Positions 36,005 through 47,210 of a DNA stretch of 64,000 nucleotides are shown here, piece after piece. The stretch is taken from assembly GCA_035578905.1 (NCBI GenBank), contig JAQJVL010000292.1:625501-689500 (forward strand), read 5' to 3'. A program made the position numbers and the translations under genes. Under the pieces are notes generated by a model. It was not told the DNA's origin. It saw only the letters and a list, made by a program, of their open reading frames with translations, and did not search any database. Source of the DNA: Stictocephala bisonia. Its lineage: Eukaryota > Arthropoda > Insecta > Hemiptera > Membracidae. Numbering within the stretch: position 1 is the first letter of the stretch; every line of letters begins with the position of its first letter.

Positions 36005-37375
36005 TGAAACTACTATGTACAAAGAACATTTAGGTTACAATTGTGTAGTCACTGGTGTCAATGAAACTACTATGTACAAAGAACATTTAGGTTACAATTG
36101 TGTAGTCACTGGTGTCAATGAAACTACTATGTCCAAAGAACATTTAGGTTACAATTGTGTAGTCACTGGTGTCAATGAAACTACTATGTACAAAGAACAT
36201 TTAGGTTACAAATTGTGTAGTCACTGGTGTCAATGAAACTACTATGTACAAAGAACATTTAGGTTACAATTGTGTAGTCACTGGTGTCAATGAAACTACT
36301 ATGTACAAAGAACATTTAGGTTACAATTGTGTAGTCACTGGTGTCTATGAAACTACTATGTACAAAGAACATTTAGGTTATAATTGTGTAGTCACTGGTG
36401 TCAATGAAACTACTATGTACAAAGAACATTTAGGTTACAATTGTGTAGTCACTGGTGTCAATGAAACTACTATGTACAAAGAACATTTAGGTTACAATTG
36501 AGTAGTCACTGGTGTCAATGAAACTACTATGTACAAAGAACATTTAGGTTACAAATGTGTAGTTACTGGTGTCAATGAAACTGCTATGTACAAAGAACAT
36601 TTAGGTTACAAATGTGCAGTTACTGGTGTCAATAAAACTACTATGTACAAAGATTTAGGTTACAATTGTGTAGTCACTGGTGCCAATGAAACTACTATGT
36701 ACAAAGAACATTTAGATTACAATTGTGTATTCACTGGTGTCTATGAAACTACTATGTACAAAGAACATTTAGGTTATAATTGTGTAGTCACTGGTGTCAA
36801 TGAAACTACTGTGTACAAAGAACATTTTGGTTACAATTGTGTAGTCACTGGTGTCAATGAAACTACTATGTACAAAGAACATTTAGGTTACAATTGTGTA
36901 GTTACTGGTGTCAATGAAACTCAATGTACAAAGAACATTTAGGTTAAAATTGTGTAGACACTGGTGTCAATGAAACTGCTATGTACAAAGAACATTTAGG
37001 TTACAAATGTGCAGTTACTGGTGTCAATAAAACTACTATGTACAAAGAACATTTAGGTTACAATTGTGTAGTCACTGGTGTCAATGAAACTACTATGTAC
37101 AAAGAACATTTAGATTACAAATGTGTAGTCACTGGTGTCTATGAAACTACTATGTACAAAGAACATTTAGGTTATAATTGTGTAGTCACTGGTGTCAATG
37201 AAACTACTGTGTACAAAGAACATTTTGGTTACAATTGTGTAGTCACTGGTGTCAATGAAACTACTATGTACAAAGAACGTTTAGGTTACAATTGTGTAGT
37301 CACTGGTGTCAATGAAACTACTATGTACAAAGAATATTAAGGTTACAATTGTGTAGTCACTGGTGTCAATGAATA
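36005..37375. repeat. 57-bp minisatellite, about 24 copies
   Basis: Units contain AATGAAACTACTATGTACAA, AGAACATTTAGGTTACAATT and GTGTAGTCACTGGTGTC. Since 57 equals 19 codons, the plus strand reads MYKEHLGYNCVVTGVNETT over and over, in four open blocks of 73-137 codons. Single-base indels (near 36210), an in-frame TAG (near 36501) and a 4-bp deletion (near 36650) break the frame, and there is no start or signal context. Two subsets of units (36545-36930 and 36975-37330) share the same variant order, indicating a block duplication within the array. Confidence 0.95.
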
Positions 37376-38634
37376 TAATTCCCCCGTTAACCTTTGAAAT
37401 TTAATTGAGTTTAGATATATCGAACAAACTACTGCCAATCAACCAAACAAGTCGGGCTAACCAGAACGACAAATATTACTATAATTTTTCATCAAAGGGT
37501 TTTGATGTACTAAAAAGAAGTGGTGTTAACTATTTGTTTGTACAATCAAACCGTTTGTGACCCAAATTCATTAGAGCCTATTTGTTGCATCAGCGAGTTA
37601 AATTCATTGCTCTGTTCATTCTTTACACGATGTACTGTTATACAGAATTGCCGGCGTGGTGACTCAGAATTTCAACATTTGTTTTTTACTTTATTTTTTT
37701 AAATTGTTAAATCAAAGTGAAATTGTTTTAATATGATTTTATGAAAAAACATTTTTTTTAAATCATGATTCATTTTTATATTTTGCATTTATTTTTTATA
37801 TTTTTTACCTCATAACCTTTCACTTTAAGTATGAATCCTATTATTTTGAAGTAATCTCATCGAGTTTAGTTTTCAGTTCATGATGTTATTTTAACTAAAT
37901 TTAGAATGTTATAGCTGATATTACATACTTAAACCATCAAAAACGTATAGTTTGGATAGGAAGAGTTAGAAATTCATGATAATTTTGTTAAATTACCACC
38001 ATTTTAACCTACATTTTTTACAACTTTAAAAGTGGTAGTTCCTTCCCCCTACCCCCCGACAACTTATCTCAGTCTTTATTCATAAAGTAATTAAATACAT
38101 TTTACGAAATAAAATCAATTATAGTTGAGCTGTATTGATGAGTATTAGTGAGGGTGAAATGTGGGTTGCAGGCCTACCGAGAGTTGTGTAGGTCAGACGA
38201 CTCTACTTTTAGCCTCTCACTGCCAGTGAACAGCTGATTATAAATGTTTATTTTGACATTTACCATCTGTTAACTGCTTGCTTGTTTAGCAGATCGTTTA
38301 TTTGAACGTCTATGATGTTTGTTGTGCTTTTTTATATAACTAATAGTTTAGTAAGAAAATTACAATAACCAAGTAAATAAATATAACTTTTCTGCACACT
38401 ACCAAATAATAGTTTTAAAAAGGTAGATATTCTCGTAAACAATAATTCTTGAGAAGGATCGACATCGATTATACTATAGCAATAGGTTGTACATGATTTT
38501 ATATAATTAATTAAAAATCATGGCCATTATAAACTGAAAAGAATTACTTAAACTAATTTACTTGTAAAATATTCATTCATGTTTCAATAAATATAAATAC
38601 TGAAAGTTACTATAGTGGGGTTGCTAAGCACAAA
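37376..38634. other. AT-rich intergenic DNA, no gene seen
   Basis: Nothing beyond AT-rich DNA and short frames is supported. Confidence 0.5.
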
Positions 38635-41146
38635 AACGTTTCACATCTGGCAGCCAATGCACCTTTTTGAACTGGGATAGTAGACGGTTGGACAAGTCGA
38701 TTAAGCCAGGGACACAAAATTTTTCTGCCCCTCTATCAGTTTCTATGACGTCATAAATATGGCTGCCAAAAGTGTTTGACATGCTTGTACATTTCCCTAC
38801 ATAACTCCGTTTAAAATGTTATATTTACTCATATTATTAGTGATTATTATGTAAGAGAAAACACGCTTTCAAACGGTATACATGTCACTAGTGTTTACTA
38901 CCGATGATTATTATGTTTACTAACAGAATAATAATTAGAAGGAAAATAATGTACAATTCTGTAATATTCCAATTTGTCTCTACGAAAAATATTTGTTGCT
39001 TTGTTTAAACAATGGTTTTTATTTAGATTTTTCGATACATTTTCCTAAATACCGCAGAATCAGTTATCTTTGGGCGAAAACATATCCTATACATTTTTGT
39101 TTGCTAGGTATGTATACCTTTCGAATGGTATACATAACTTGTACTTCATCACAAATAGATGGTGAATATGTGCCAGAACAAAGAAGCCTTGCTTAGTAAA
39201 GTGGTTATGGAAACGATATAATTTAGATTGCTTTAGGAAAACAATTTAGTGACTTTATGAATATTGAAATATCAAATCTAATTATTGAAGTTGTTCTTAT
39301 TTATGAATAAATTATGACTTTCAAAGGATAATGCAAGTTTTATTTTCATTAAAAAAACACTAAAAGCATATTAGTAAGATAAGTTTTAACTATTCAATAC
39401 AATTATAATTAGAAGGAAAATAATGTACAGTACTTTCATGCGTTTTCTATTTGTTTGCCTAATTTGTTTCGAAGTTATCCTTTCAATCTGTTCAATTCTT
39501 GTAGTGTCTCTTCTATTCTATTGCTATTGTACTTTTTGTATGCCATTATCCTGTTCTCTAGTGCTTCATCACAATCACTCTCCCATCATAGATGTTTGGT
39601 GTTCTCTTTTAGTAGTATTATTTCTTTGGCTTTCTCAGTGATTTTCTTTTTTATCGTTCCCCAGTTGTTTGCTTGTTCTTTATCCCATTCTTATATATTA
39701 CCTGCTTTTTTATTTTATTTTATTTTTTTTCAAATGTCTGCTTGTGTGTTTTCTTATCGTGTATTCTCTTGGGTGTGAGTTTTATTTTGATTCTTGTGAA
39801 GTAATGGGCTGAGTCTCTTCGGCCCCTCTTCGTACTTGTACGTCGTGAATTTGTTTCTCATCGGTATTATTCTTTTTGTAATAAGTATTTTCTAAGAATT
39901 AATTGTTGTTATTATTTTTGTATAAAGGATGGACAAAATATGGGCACGTTTTTACAAGAATGTTTTTTTTTCTCTAGATAATTTGATAACTAAACTTTTA
40001 AATAATTGTGTTCCATAAATTATAATTTTTTATCAAAATAATTTAATTAAATCCGTTAAAACAGCGGAGAAATAATATTGTTAAAATTAGTTACATTAAA
40101 ATTCAAATGACCACTACTCTGGAAAGAATAAACCTTTCTAAGTCCGGTTTTCGGAAATTAATTTTTCTTTAATAGACCTTTCATTTGATACTAAACTCGA
40201 CCTAGCCTTACGTTGAAAATTCTTTGTAACCATAATGATTTACAAGTGAAATAATACAAAAGTTGTAATAGGTTTCCATATTTTTTCCCACATTGTATAT
40301 AAAATTATTTATATCCATTTCACATATCCCAGTTAAAGATATCTAAAGGTTTCTACGGTAAAGGGTACAATATTTAACAATATATAGTATTATTGAATTA
40401 TTGTATTAAATATAAATATTACTCTACTGTACATTATTTTCCTTCTAATTATTATTGTATTGAATAATTAAACCTTATCTTACTAATATGCCTTTAGTGT
40501 TCTTTTAAACGAAAATAAAACTTGCATAATCCTTTGAAAGTCATCATTTATCCATAAATAAGAACAACTTCAATAATTAGATTTGATATTTCAATATTCA
40601 TAAAGTCACTAAATTGTTTTCCTAAAGCAATCTAAATTATATCGTTTCCATAACCACTTTACTAAGCAAGGCTACTTCGTTTTGGCACATATTCACCATC
40701 TATTTGTGATGAAGTACAAGTTATGTATACCATTCGAAAGGTAATTATCTAGCAAACAAAAATGTATAGGACATGTTTTCACCTAAAGATAACTGATTCC
40801 ACGGCACTTAGGAAAACGTGGTGATCAAAATAAAAAACCATTGTTTGAATAAAGCAACAAATATTTTTCCTATAGATAGAGTAAACATTAGTGACATGTA
40901 TACCGTTTGAAAGCGTGTTTTCTCTTACATAATAATCACTAATAATATGAGTAAATATAACATTTTTAACGGAGTTATGCAGGGAAATGTACAAGCATGT
41001 CAAACACTTTTGGCAGCCATGTTGATGACGTCATAGAAACCGTTAGAGGGGCAGAACAATTTGTGTCCCGGGCTTTTTCGACTCGTCCAATCATCTAATA
41101 TCCCAGTTCAGAAGGGTGCATTGGTTGCCAAATGTGAAATATTTTG
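38635..41146. mobile_element. Giant foldback element, ~2.5 kb
   Basis: The left arm, about 38635-39437, is an imperfect but extensive reverse complement of 40423-41146. The order of shared blocks is TTTCACAT, CCAATGCACC, GAACTGGGATA, TGACGTCAT, GTTTGACATGCTTGTACATT, AATAATCACTAATAATATGA or its complement, AGAAAACACGCTTTCAAACGG, and at the inner ends GAAGGAAAATAATGTACA. The left arm has about 75 bp extra near 38905-38985, including another copy of the inner-end motif. The loop of about 985 bp carries a LINE fragment. Such structures are known for foldback-type DNA transposons. No transposase is present. Confidence 0.85.
39440..39740 (-). pseudogene. LINE fragment captured in the foldback loop
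   Basis: On the minus strand one frame reads about 90 codons with a single internal TGA. It contains WDKEQANNWGTIKKKITEKA, then WESDCDEALENRIMAYKKYN and IEETLQELNRLKG. This fits the linker between endonuclease and RT of RTE-like LINEs, where a W-DEEC-AI--R--AYKK motif is usual. The plus-strand frames at 39423-39778 are its antisense shadows. The remaining loop to 40420 shows no clear motif. Confidence 0.55.
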
Positions 41147-42740
41147 CCATTATTTTGTGATTATCGACACCACTACTACTATTAAACGAGAATATATAAT
41201 TTTTGGCCAATCATTGGAAACAATTAAAAACAATATTTGTTTAGTTTGCTGCTGCTAAGGGTGTAATATTGTTCTGATGAAAAACTGTAACTTCTAAATA
41301 TTTAAGTAATCCAAATGAGGCGAATTGACTTCACTCATGAAATGAAATTTAATCTAATTCTTATCTGTAACGTAATTTAATTAACATGTAACAGTGATAA
41401 AGCTTCCATACTTATTGTGCTATTGTCTTTTGACGAAATAACAATTAACTTGAGTTTTTAAGAAATAATCTGCTTATAAAAAAAGGAAAATTAGTACAAT
41501 TTGTAAAATGCAGAAGAAAGTCAAGTTAGTAAGAAATAACAAATGAAAATTATAATAAAAAGTCCTACTTAAAGAGATAAATTCCAAGTAAATTTATAAC
41601 AATTTACAAAACTCCATTTTAATATAAATAAAGGCATCCCTACTTTATAAGACATAACAAATATAACTTCAGTATTGTATGTTGGCTTTCGTACAATCGG
41701 CTCTAACCGCAATGGGAATGCGCATGTTTAACATATGTTAATTGTTGCATGCATTATAGAAGTAAACACATTCTAATATGTGTCTCGAGATAAGTGAGAG
41801 AGAATTATTAGTTATAAAACATACCTTAGTTAACATTAAATCATACAATTTTAATAAGTATTTAAATAATTGTTAAAAATAAAAAATATACATTAACTCT
41901 ACGTTATAATTCAAAATATGGTTACTGCAACAAATATTCATAATTTAGTACTAAAAAGCTTATTAATATTAATAAATTTTAAGCCATCTAACATCGATTA
42001 GAGGTTTGCAAGTCTCTTCTTCTATGAAGGTAATAAAATGTTGCTTGGTATATTCAAGGATATCACATATTTTTGTGTTTTTTTGTTTTTTCAAATTAAT
42101 GAAGCTGTATATATTATAATGCTGGAAATAATGCCTAAATTAGGTTAAAAGTATAAAATACCGAGTACCAACAAAAGACATTAGGTAACTTGAACAAAGA
42201 TTTGAACGTAACTCAAAATGGTAAAATTACTAAGACTAAACGAAATCAAAACTACGATCATCCGTTCTCTCACGTCTTCGTCCTACCCTATGGCTCAGTT
42301 TGGGGTAAAAATTCGATATCACCGTACAATATTTGAGCAGGATTAAGATTAAATACAACTTAACCATAAAAGAAATATAGTCTTTTTGTAAACTAAGAAA
42401 AAGTATATCTATGAGTCTAAAAAACTTTCAGTTGCTTCATAACGGTAGGGGTATGGATCACCCCTTGAATCCACTTAACCTAGTAGATCATCCATGGCCA
42501 ATGGCCACTTGAGCAATGTCGGTACAAATTCAACTGTTCCTCATCAACAGAAATGTTAGATCAAATGTTAATTATGATACTATTATGTTCGTGTGCATAA
42601 CTGATGTAATATAAAACATAAACAATTATAATTCATTAGGGATAAATACCCACTAACTTTACACAACTCATGTTTGCAATAACCCTACGGTTAACTTCAA
42701 GAATTGTTAGTATTCAACATGTGTCACTTGTAAGGTATTT
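41147..42740. other. AT-rich intergenic DNA, no gene seen
   Basis: No supported gene or tandem repeat. Confidence 0.5.
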
Positions 42741-42746
42741 TCATAG

Positions 42747-42825
42747 GTTTGGTTAGTAGTTTAGGTTAGGTATAGTTAGATTATGTTACGGTAGGTTAGG
42801 TTCTGTTAGGTTATGTAATATGACA
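42747..42825. repeat. Degenerate GGTTAGGTT-type tract
   Basis: Repeated TTAGG/GGTTAGGTT motifs with interruptions. TTAGG is the common insect telomere repeat, and short interstitial tracts like this occur widely in insect genomes. It is too degenerate to indicate a telomere. Confidence 0.6.
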
Positions 42826-43289
42826 AACGGAACTTAAAGCTGCAACAAAGACGTGATGTAGGACATTTAAAATAACTACCACAGGGGAGGGTCAATCAAA
42901 AAGGCAATCTCGAGCGAGACACCCCGTGCAACTGAGGCAAGGTGCCAATTGCCTTCCAGGACTGTTAATTGCCTCATTTCCCGACGGAGCCTTGCAGAGT
43001 CTTGTTCCAAATAAATTGTTCACTTGAATGACTCAATTTAAATTCGTTCTTGAGATTACAAATGAAATAGTTTTAAAATGTTCTCACATACTTCTTATTT
43101 ATTAAATTAATCATTTATTTATATTATTAATGACTGTTCTATTCTTCCCTCAAAGTGGGATCAATAAATCAATTTATTACGCTCTTCATTTATCAAGTGA
43201 TCCAAAAGTTAGTTTACCTAGTAAGAAAACTTACACGAGAAAAATAATATTAAAATGTACCTAACTCCCCTCATCCGCCACTAAAACTG

Positions 43290-43860
43290 GTCCTATAAGT
43301 CGCGGATCACGTAATCACAGGACGGACACTGCCGGAACTGATGGAAGAAGTTAGGGCACGACAAATCAAACTGGCCCGAAGGTGGCCTAATAAAATGAGA
43401 GGATGTCACCTGCATATTGAAGATATTTACGCAGTGAGTAGGGTGGAGGAGCTCTTCATCCTCTCCAGGTGGGACATCAAGGTAAGGCCTGCCTCCTCGG
43501 ATGGACCCTTGGGCTGGAAGACTAAGCTGTGCTAACGGCATCTGAAGACAAAGTGTAACAAGCATTGCTGACCCAGCCTGAGGCAACGAGAAAAGGACGG
43601 CTGAACCAAACCAACTACCCATGCAACACACAGAGACATAATAAAACAAGAAGGGAGCGGATATCCGAGAGACGAGACATAATCTGCATAAAATATGTCC
43701 TGTTGAAACAAAGAGTGGCACGTTAAAACGGTCATCTAAATACATCGGTTCAAGACAAAGGTAAAATATAAGGACTGAAGTCTGAAAATATTTGCCTAAA
43801 ACCTGCTTGAAGTTGCCTGGTATTTTGAGGAGTTTGAAAGATAAATAAAAATCCATGATG
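43290..43860. other. Higher-GC island with open frames on both strands, unrecognised
   Basis: The region is noticeably richer in GC than its neighbours. The minus strand is open for 187 codons (43856-43293) and the plus strand for 64 codons (43341-43535, starting MEEVRARQIKLARRWPNK). The plus frame passes a donor-like GACATCAAG|GTAAGG at about 43482. I recognise no protein family on either strand. It may be part of a decayed element or a host exon. Confidence 0.25.
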
Positions 43861-44389
43861 AAAACAATATCTGTTGGTACAGCGTTATTATAACATTGGT
43901 GAGTTTCTTTCCTGATTCATGGCTTCTTTTACACCCTGCAATCTCTGATCGCACAACACTTACTGAATAACATGTGGACTATTTAAAAATGGCAATTCGT
44001 GTTTTGAAGATGACTGCTATCATGCCCTGTGAAGAGGATCTGCGGGACTCCATCGTAGGTAACAGATAAAGAAAATGTGCAAAGAAGGTTTTTTTCAAAT
44101 GGTTATCGAGTGTTATGGAATTAAACTCACGCTACTCGTCCTCGCTGTGCCAGTGGTAATTGATAAATTTTGAAAAGTTCATCAGATATGATTCGGGAAA
44201 TCATGTTGGTACTCTTGTGACAGCATACATTTATATTAATTTTTCTACATTTTCAATATTATTTTTTTAATTTATTTTTTGGTTCATTTTAAATTTGTCA
44301 ATCTTCATTAGGGATGTTATGTATTTTATTACGAAAAAATTGCTTTAAAATTATATTTTTGCTCATTATGATAGTTCTTCTTACTTGTT
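43861..44389. other. AT-rich intergenic DNA, no gene seen
   Basis: No supported feature. Confidence 0.5.
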
Positions 44390-44391
44390 AG

Positions 44392-44914
44392 CGTGTTTGG
44401 GAACTCTTTAGCCAAACTTTGGTATTTAGTTCTGGGTATGAAAACAAACAGTAAATGTCATATAACAATATGGTCTATATCATTTCGTTAACCGTCTGTC
44501 CGTATATTTCTGATTTTTATTAAAAAATGAATAACTCAGGACCCATAAATGCCACAGATTTTATATTTTTCATAATTGGTAAGACTTAAGTGCCTAAACG
44601 AACATTAGTTTCCGATATATTATTGTTTTTTTCTTTGTCTATTTTTAATTATTGAAACGTAAGCTATTTCCAAACGGTTTAAAAAAATATCAAAAATCAT
44701 TGAACGTTTAGGCGCTATCAGTCTTATTAATTATGAAAGATTTGAAATATGTGGCATTTATGGTTTCTGAGATATAAATTTTTTTATAAAAATCAAAAAC
44801 ATACGGACAGACGGTTAACGAAGTGAGATAGACCATATTGTTATATGACATTTACTGTTTGTTTTCATACCCAGAACTAAATCCCAAAGTTTGGCTAATG
44901 AGTTCCCAAACACC
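44392..44914. mobile_element. Foldback/MITE element, ~250-bp arms
   Basis: The arms 44392-44640 and 44665-44914 are close reverse complements. Both carry GTTTGGGAACTC, AACTTTGGTATTTAGTTCTGGG or its near match, AACAGTAAATGTCATATAAC, ATATGGTCTATCTC or CATATC, and GTTAACCGTCTGTCCGTAT. The right terminus reads ACACCCTGTAT, that is, ATACAGGGTGT inward. ACAGGGTGT-type ends are frequent in insect nonautonomous elements. There is no coding capacity. Confidence 0.85.
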
Positions 44915-44931
44915 CTGTATAAACTAATGTT

Positions 44932-45053
44932 ATTATAACTTATAACCTATAAAAACGTAATACCTGGAATTTGAGCTATACTCTTTTTAGAAGTACACAA
45001 TGGTATTGCTCAAACTCCAGGTATTACGTTTTTATAAGTTATAAGTTATAATA
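44932..45053. repeat. Long hairpin, ~48-bp arms
   Basis: 44932-44979 and 45003-45053 are near-perfect inverted repeats sharing AAAAACGTAATACCTGGA and ATAACTTATAA-type ends. The loop is about 23 nt. It starts about 17 bp after the foldback element. Confidence 0.88.
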
Positions 45054-45132
45054 TATTTTATAATTTAATTTATTCACATTATAAATAAATATTTTAATTT
45101 TTTTTATAATGTAACCTTGATTTATGTAAAAC

Positions 45133-45183
45133 CTTGATCTGTTTTAATTTATTTACAAGTACACTAAATTAAAACAGATCAAG
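45133..45183. repeat. Perfect hairpin, 19-bp arms
   Basis: CTTGATCTGTTTTAATTTA is exactly complementary to 45165-45183, with a 13-nt loop. It is the third inverted repeat within 800 bp. Confidence 0.9.
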
Positions 45184-45189
45184 ACGTTG

Positions 45190-47205
45190 AGGACGATACA
45201 GCTCAAGTAATAAATAATATATAATCTGAAGTTAATAGGTTTTGGTTGATAAATATTTAAAAAAAACATGTTTTAATTGTTGTTATTATTTTACTTCCTC
45301 CGTTTATATTTAAATGTTATACTTGGACAATCATTATCAACTTCGTAAAAAATATTCACTCACCAAGAATACCTAAATTACTATAGTTTTCTCATATTTT
45401 GTTAAATTGTTCAAAAGCTATCCATTGCCATAGTAACTGTGGTAACGAGTAGAAAGAGGTTAATTTAATAACATCTAGACCGAGCACTTGAATAAACAAC
45501 CCTCTTCCTATATTTTCGTATTTCCCGTGGAGCGAGGGCAGTGGAAAATGGTTCCCCAATAACTCTTGCTATAGTTTTTCTCTTCATGGAAAATACTAAT
45601 ATTTGAACGGTCATTGGATTTACCAATGTTAGTTTTAAAATAAATATAATTGAATAGTGAATTTGTTTACTGACCTTCTAATTTAAGTGAAAGAACTTCC
45701 TCAGTTTATAGTTTCTTAGGTTCTAGTTTTATTAAAATATTTTAAAACGTGTCACCCCGCAATACGCCTTAGGCATACTTTCATATAACTATCTTCTAAT
45801 AATATCTGCTGGAAAATTATTTCATATGTATACATATGGGTGAGGTAGTTCTGTATGATCATATGCTTTTTTCAACAGGTATGTATAAACAGAAGAATCG
45901 TCCAGAGTTCAAGTTGGTATTTGTTACATATAAGTGTATTTTGTATTACAATGTTAGATTATAGTTGACGTGAGTTTGCGTCAAAAGTTGTGTATACATA
46001 GGATGTATCTTCATGTGTCATGTACATGGAGGATGACATTGATTGACTTGAGGATAATTAAAACGCCCAACAAGACATATTTCTGTTTTAAGTGTCGTAT
46101 GAGTAGTTTAGCCATAAAAAGGGTAAATTTATCAAGAAGTGCATAGAGGGGATGGTTGATTTTGAAAACTAAATAACAAATAATAAGACTGGTGTCTGTT
46201 GTAGAAGAAACTTGAATACTGACAACATGTCAAACCTAGAGAGTACGCTGGGTATTTTATTTATTTATGTATTTTCATTCATTCCAAATACGTATGTTTA
46301 ACTGGTGACATTATTATAAACTCCAATAACTAAAATAATAGACAGTTCACAGTAGAACAATAACACTCAATTTCGTAAAAAAATCGCTTTGTGCATAAAC
46401 CACCATAAAATTCATAATTTTACAATAAGGTTATGAATATTGTCTATCTGTTGGTCTACCAAATAACACTACTCAATGATTAAATAGTTTAGGGTCTCCG
46501 ATGAGGAGCATTACTACTAACCTGCAGTTTTTTTAACTGTCCACAGAATGTAGTTTTTATTAGTGTTATTGTAAAAAAGACTATCTCGATTACTTTACTC
46601 TGTGCAGAATGATATCAGGGGCTTTCGTCTTCTTTATTCTTACAGTTTGCATAACACTGAAATAGTTTTAGTAAATTTGAATTATTAAATATATAAATAT
46701 GTGCGTATTTAGTATTGTATGTGTGATGAATTTTACCAATAATATTTTATAACTGATTCATAAATTACATTACCACTTTTTTGGCACTCAAGATGTAATG
46801 GTAGACGGTTACACTTATCACAAAGTGGCCTGTCTACTTGTCACGAGTACTGACTGCAACAATGAGTCAGAAGCCATACGAATAATGACTTCCAGCCAGT
46901 ATTGAACAAACTCATTGCATCATCAGTAATGAAGTTAACTTCCAGATGCAATGAATATCCTAATGAACTACAGTCATAAACGGTTCGGTTATGTAAACTA
47001 AATAGTTGACATCGGTTTTATTTGGCCGTTAGTGCCACATTATTAGTTTCAGACGTCAATCTAGTTAGTTCAACTTCAATCATGTAGTTTGGTTGGATGA
47101 GATAATAACATGTCAAAGTGAAACGATCTTGGCTTGTATTTACATCGGTAATACCATGATTAAATTTAGAATACTCCTATCGATAAATCAAAGCCATTAA
47201 CAATA
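45190..47205. other. AT-rich intergenic DNA, no gene seen
   Basis: No supported gene, RNA or tandem repeat. Confidence 0.5.
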
Positions 47206-47210
47206 AAATA

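Noticed and set aside
36005..37375. CRISPR array
   Set aside because: The 57-bp units are contiguous with no unique spacers, and the context is eukaryotic.
42747..42825. Telomere
   Set aside because: Only a short, interrupted TTAGG-like tract inside ordinary sequence.
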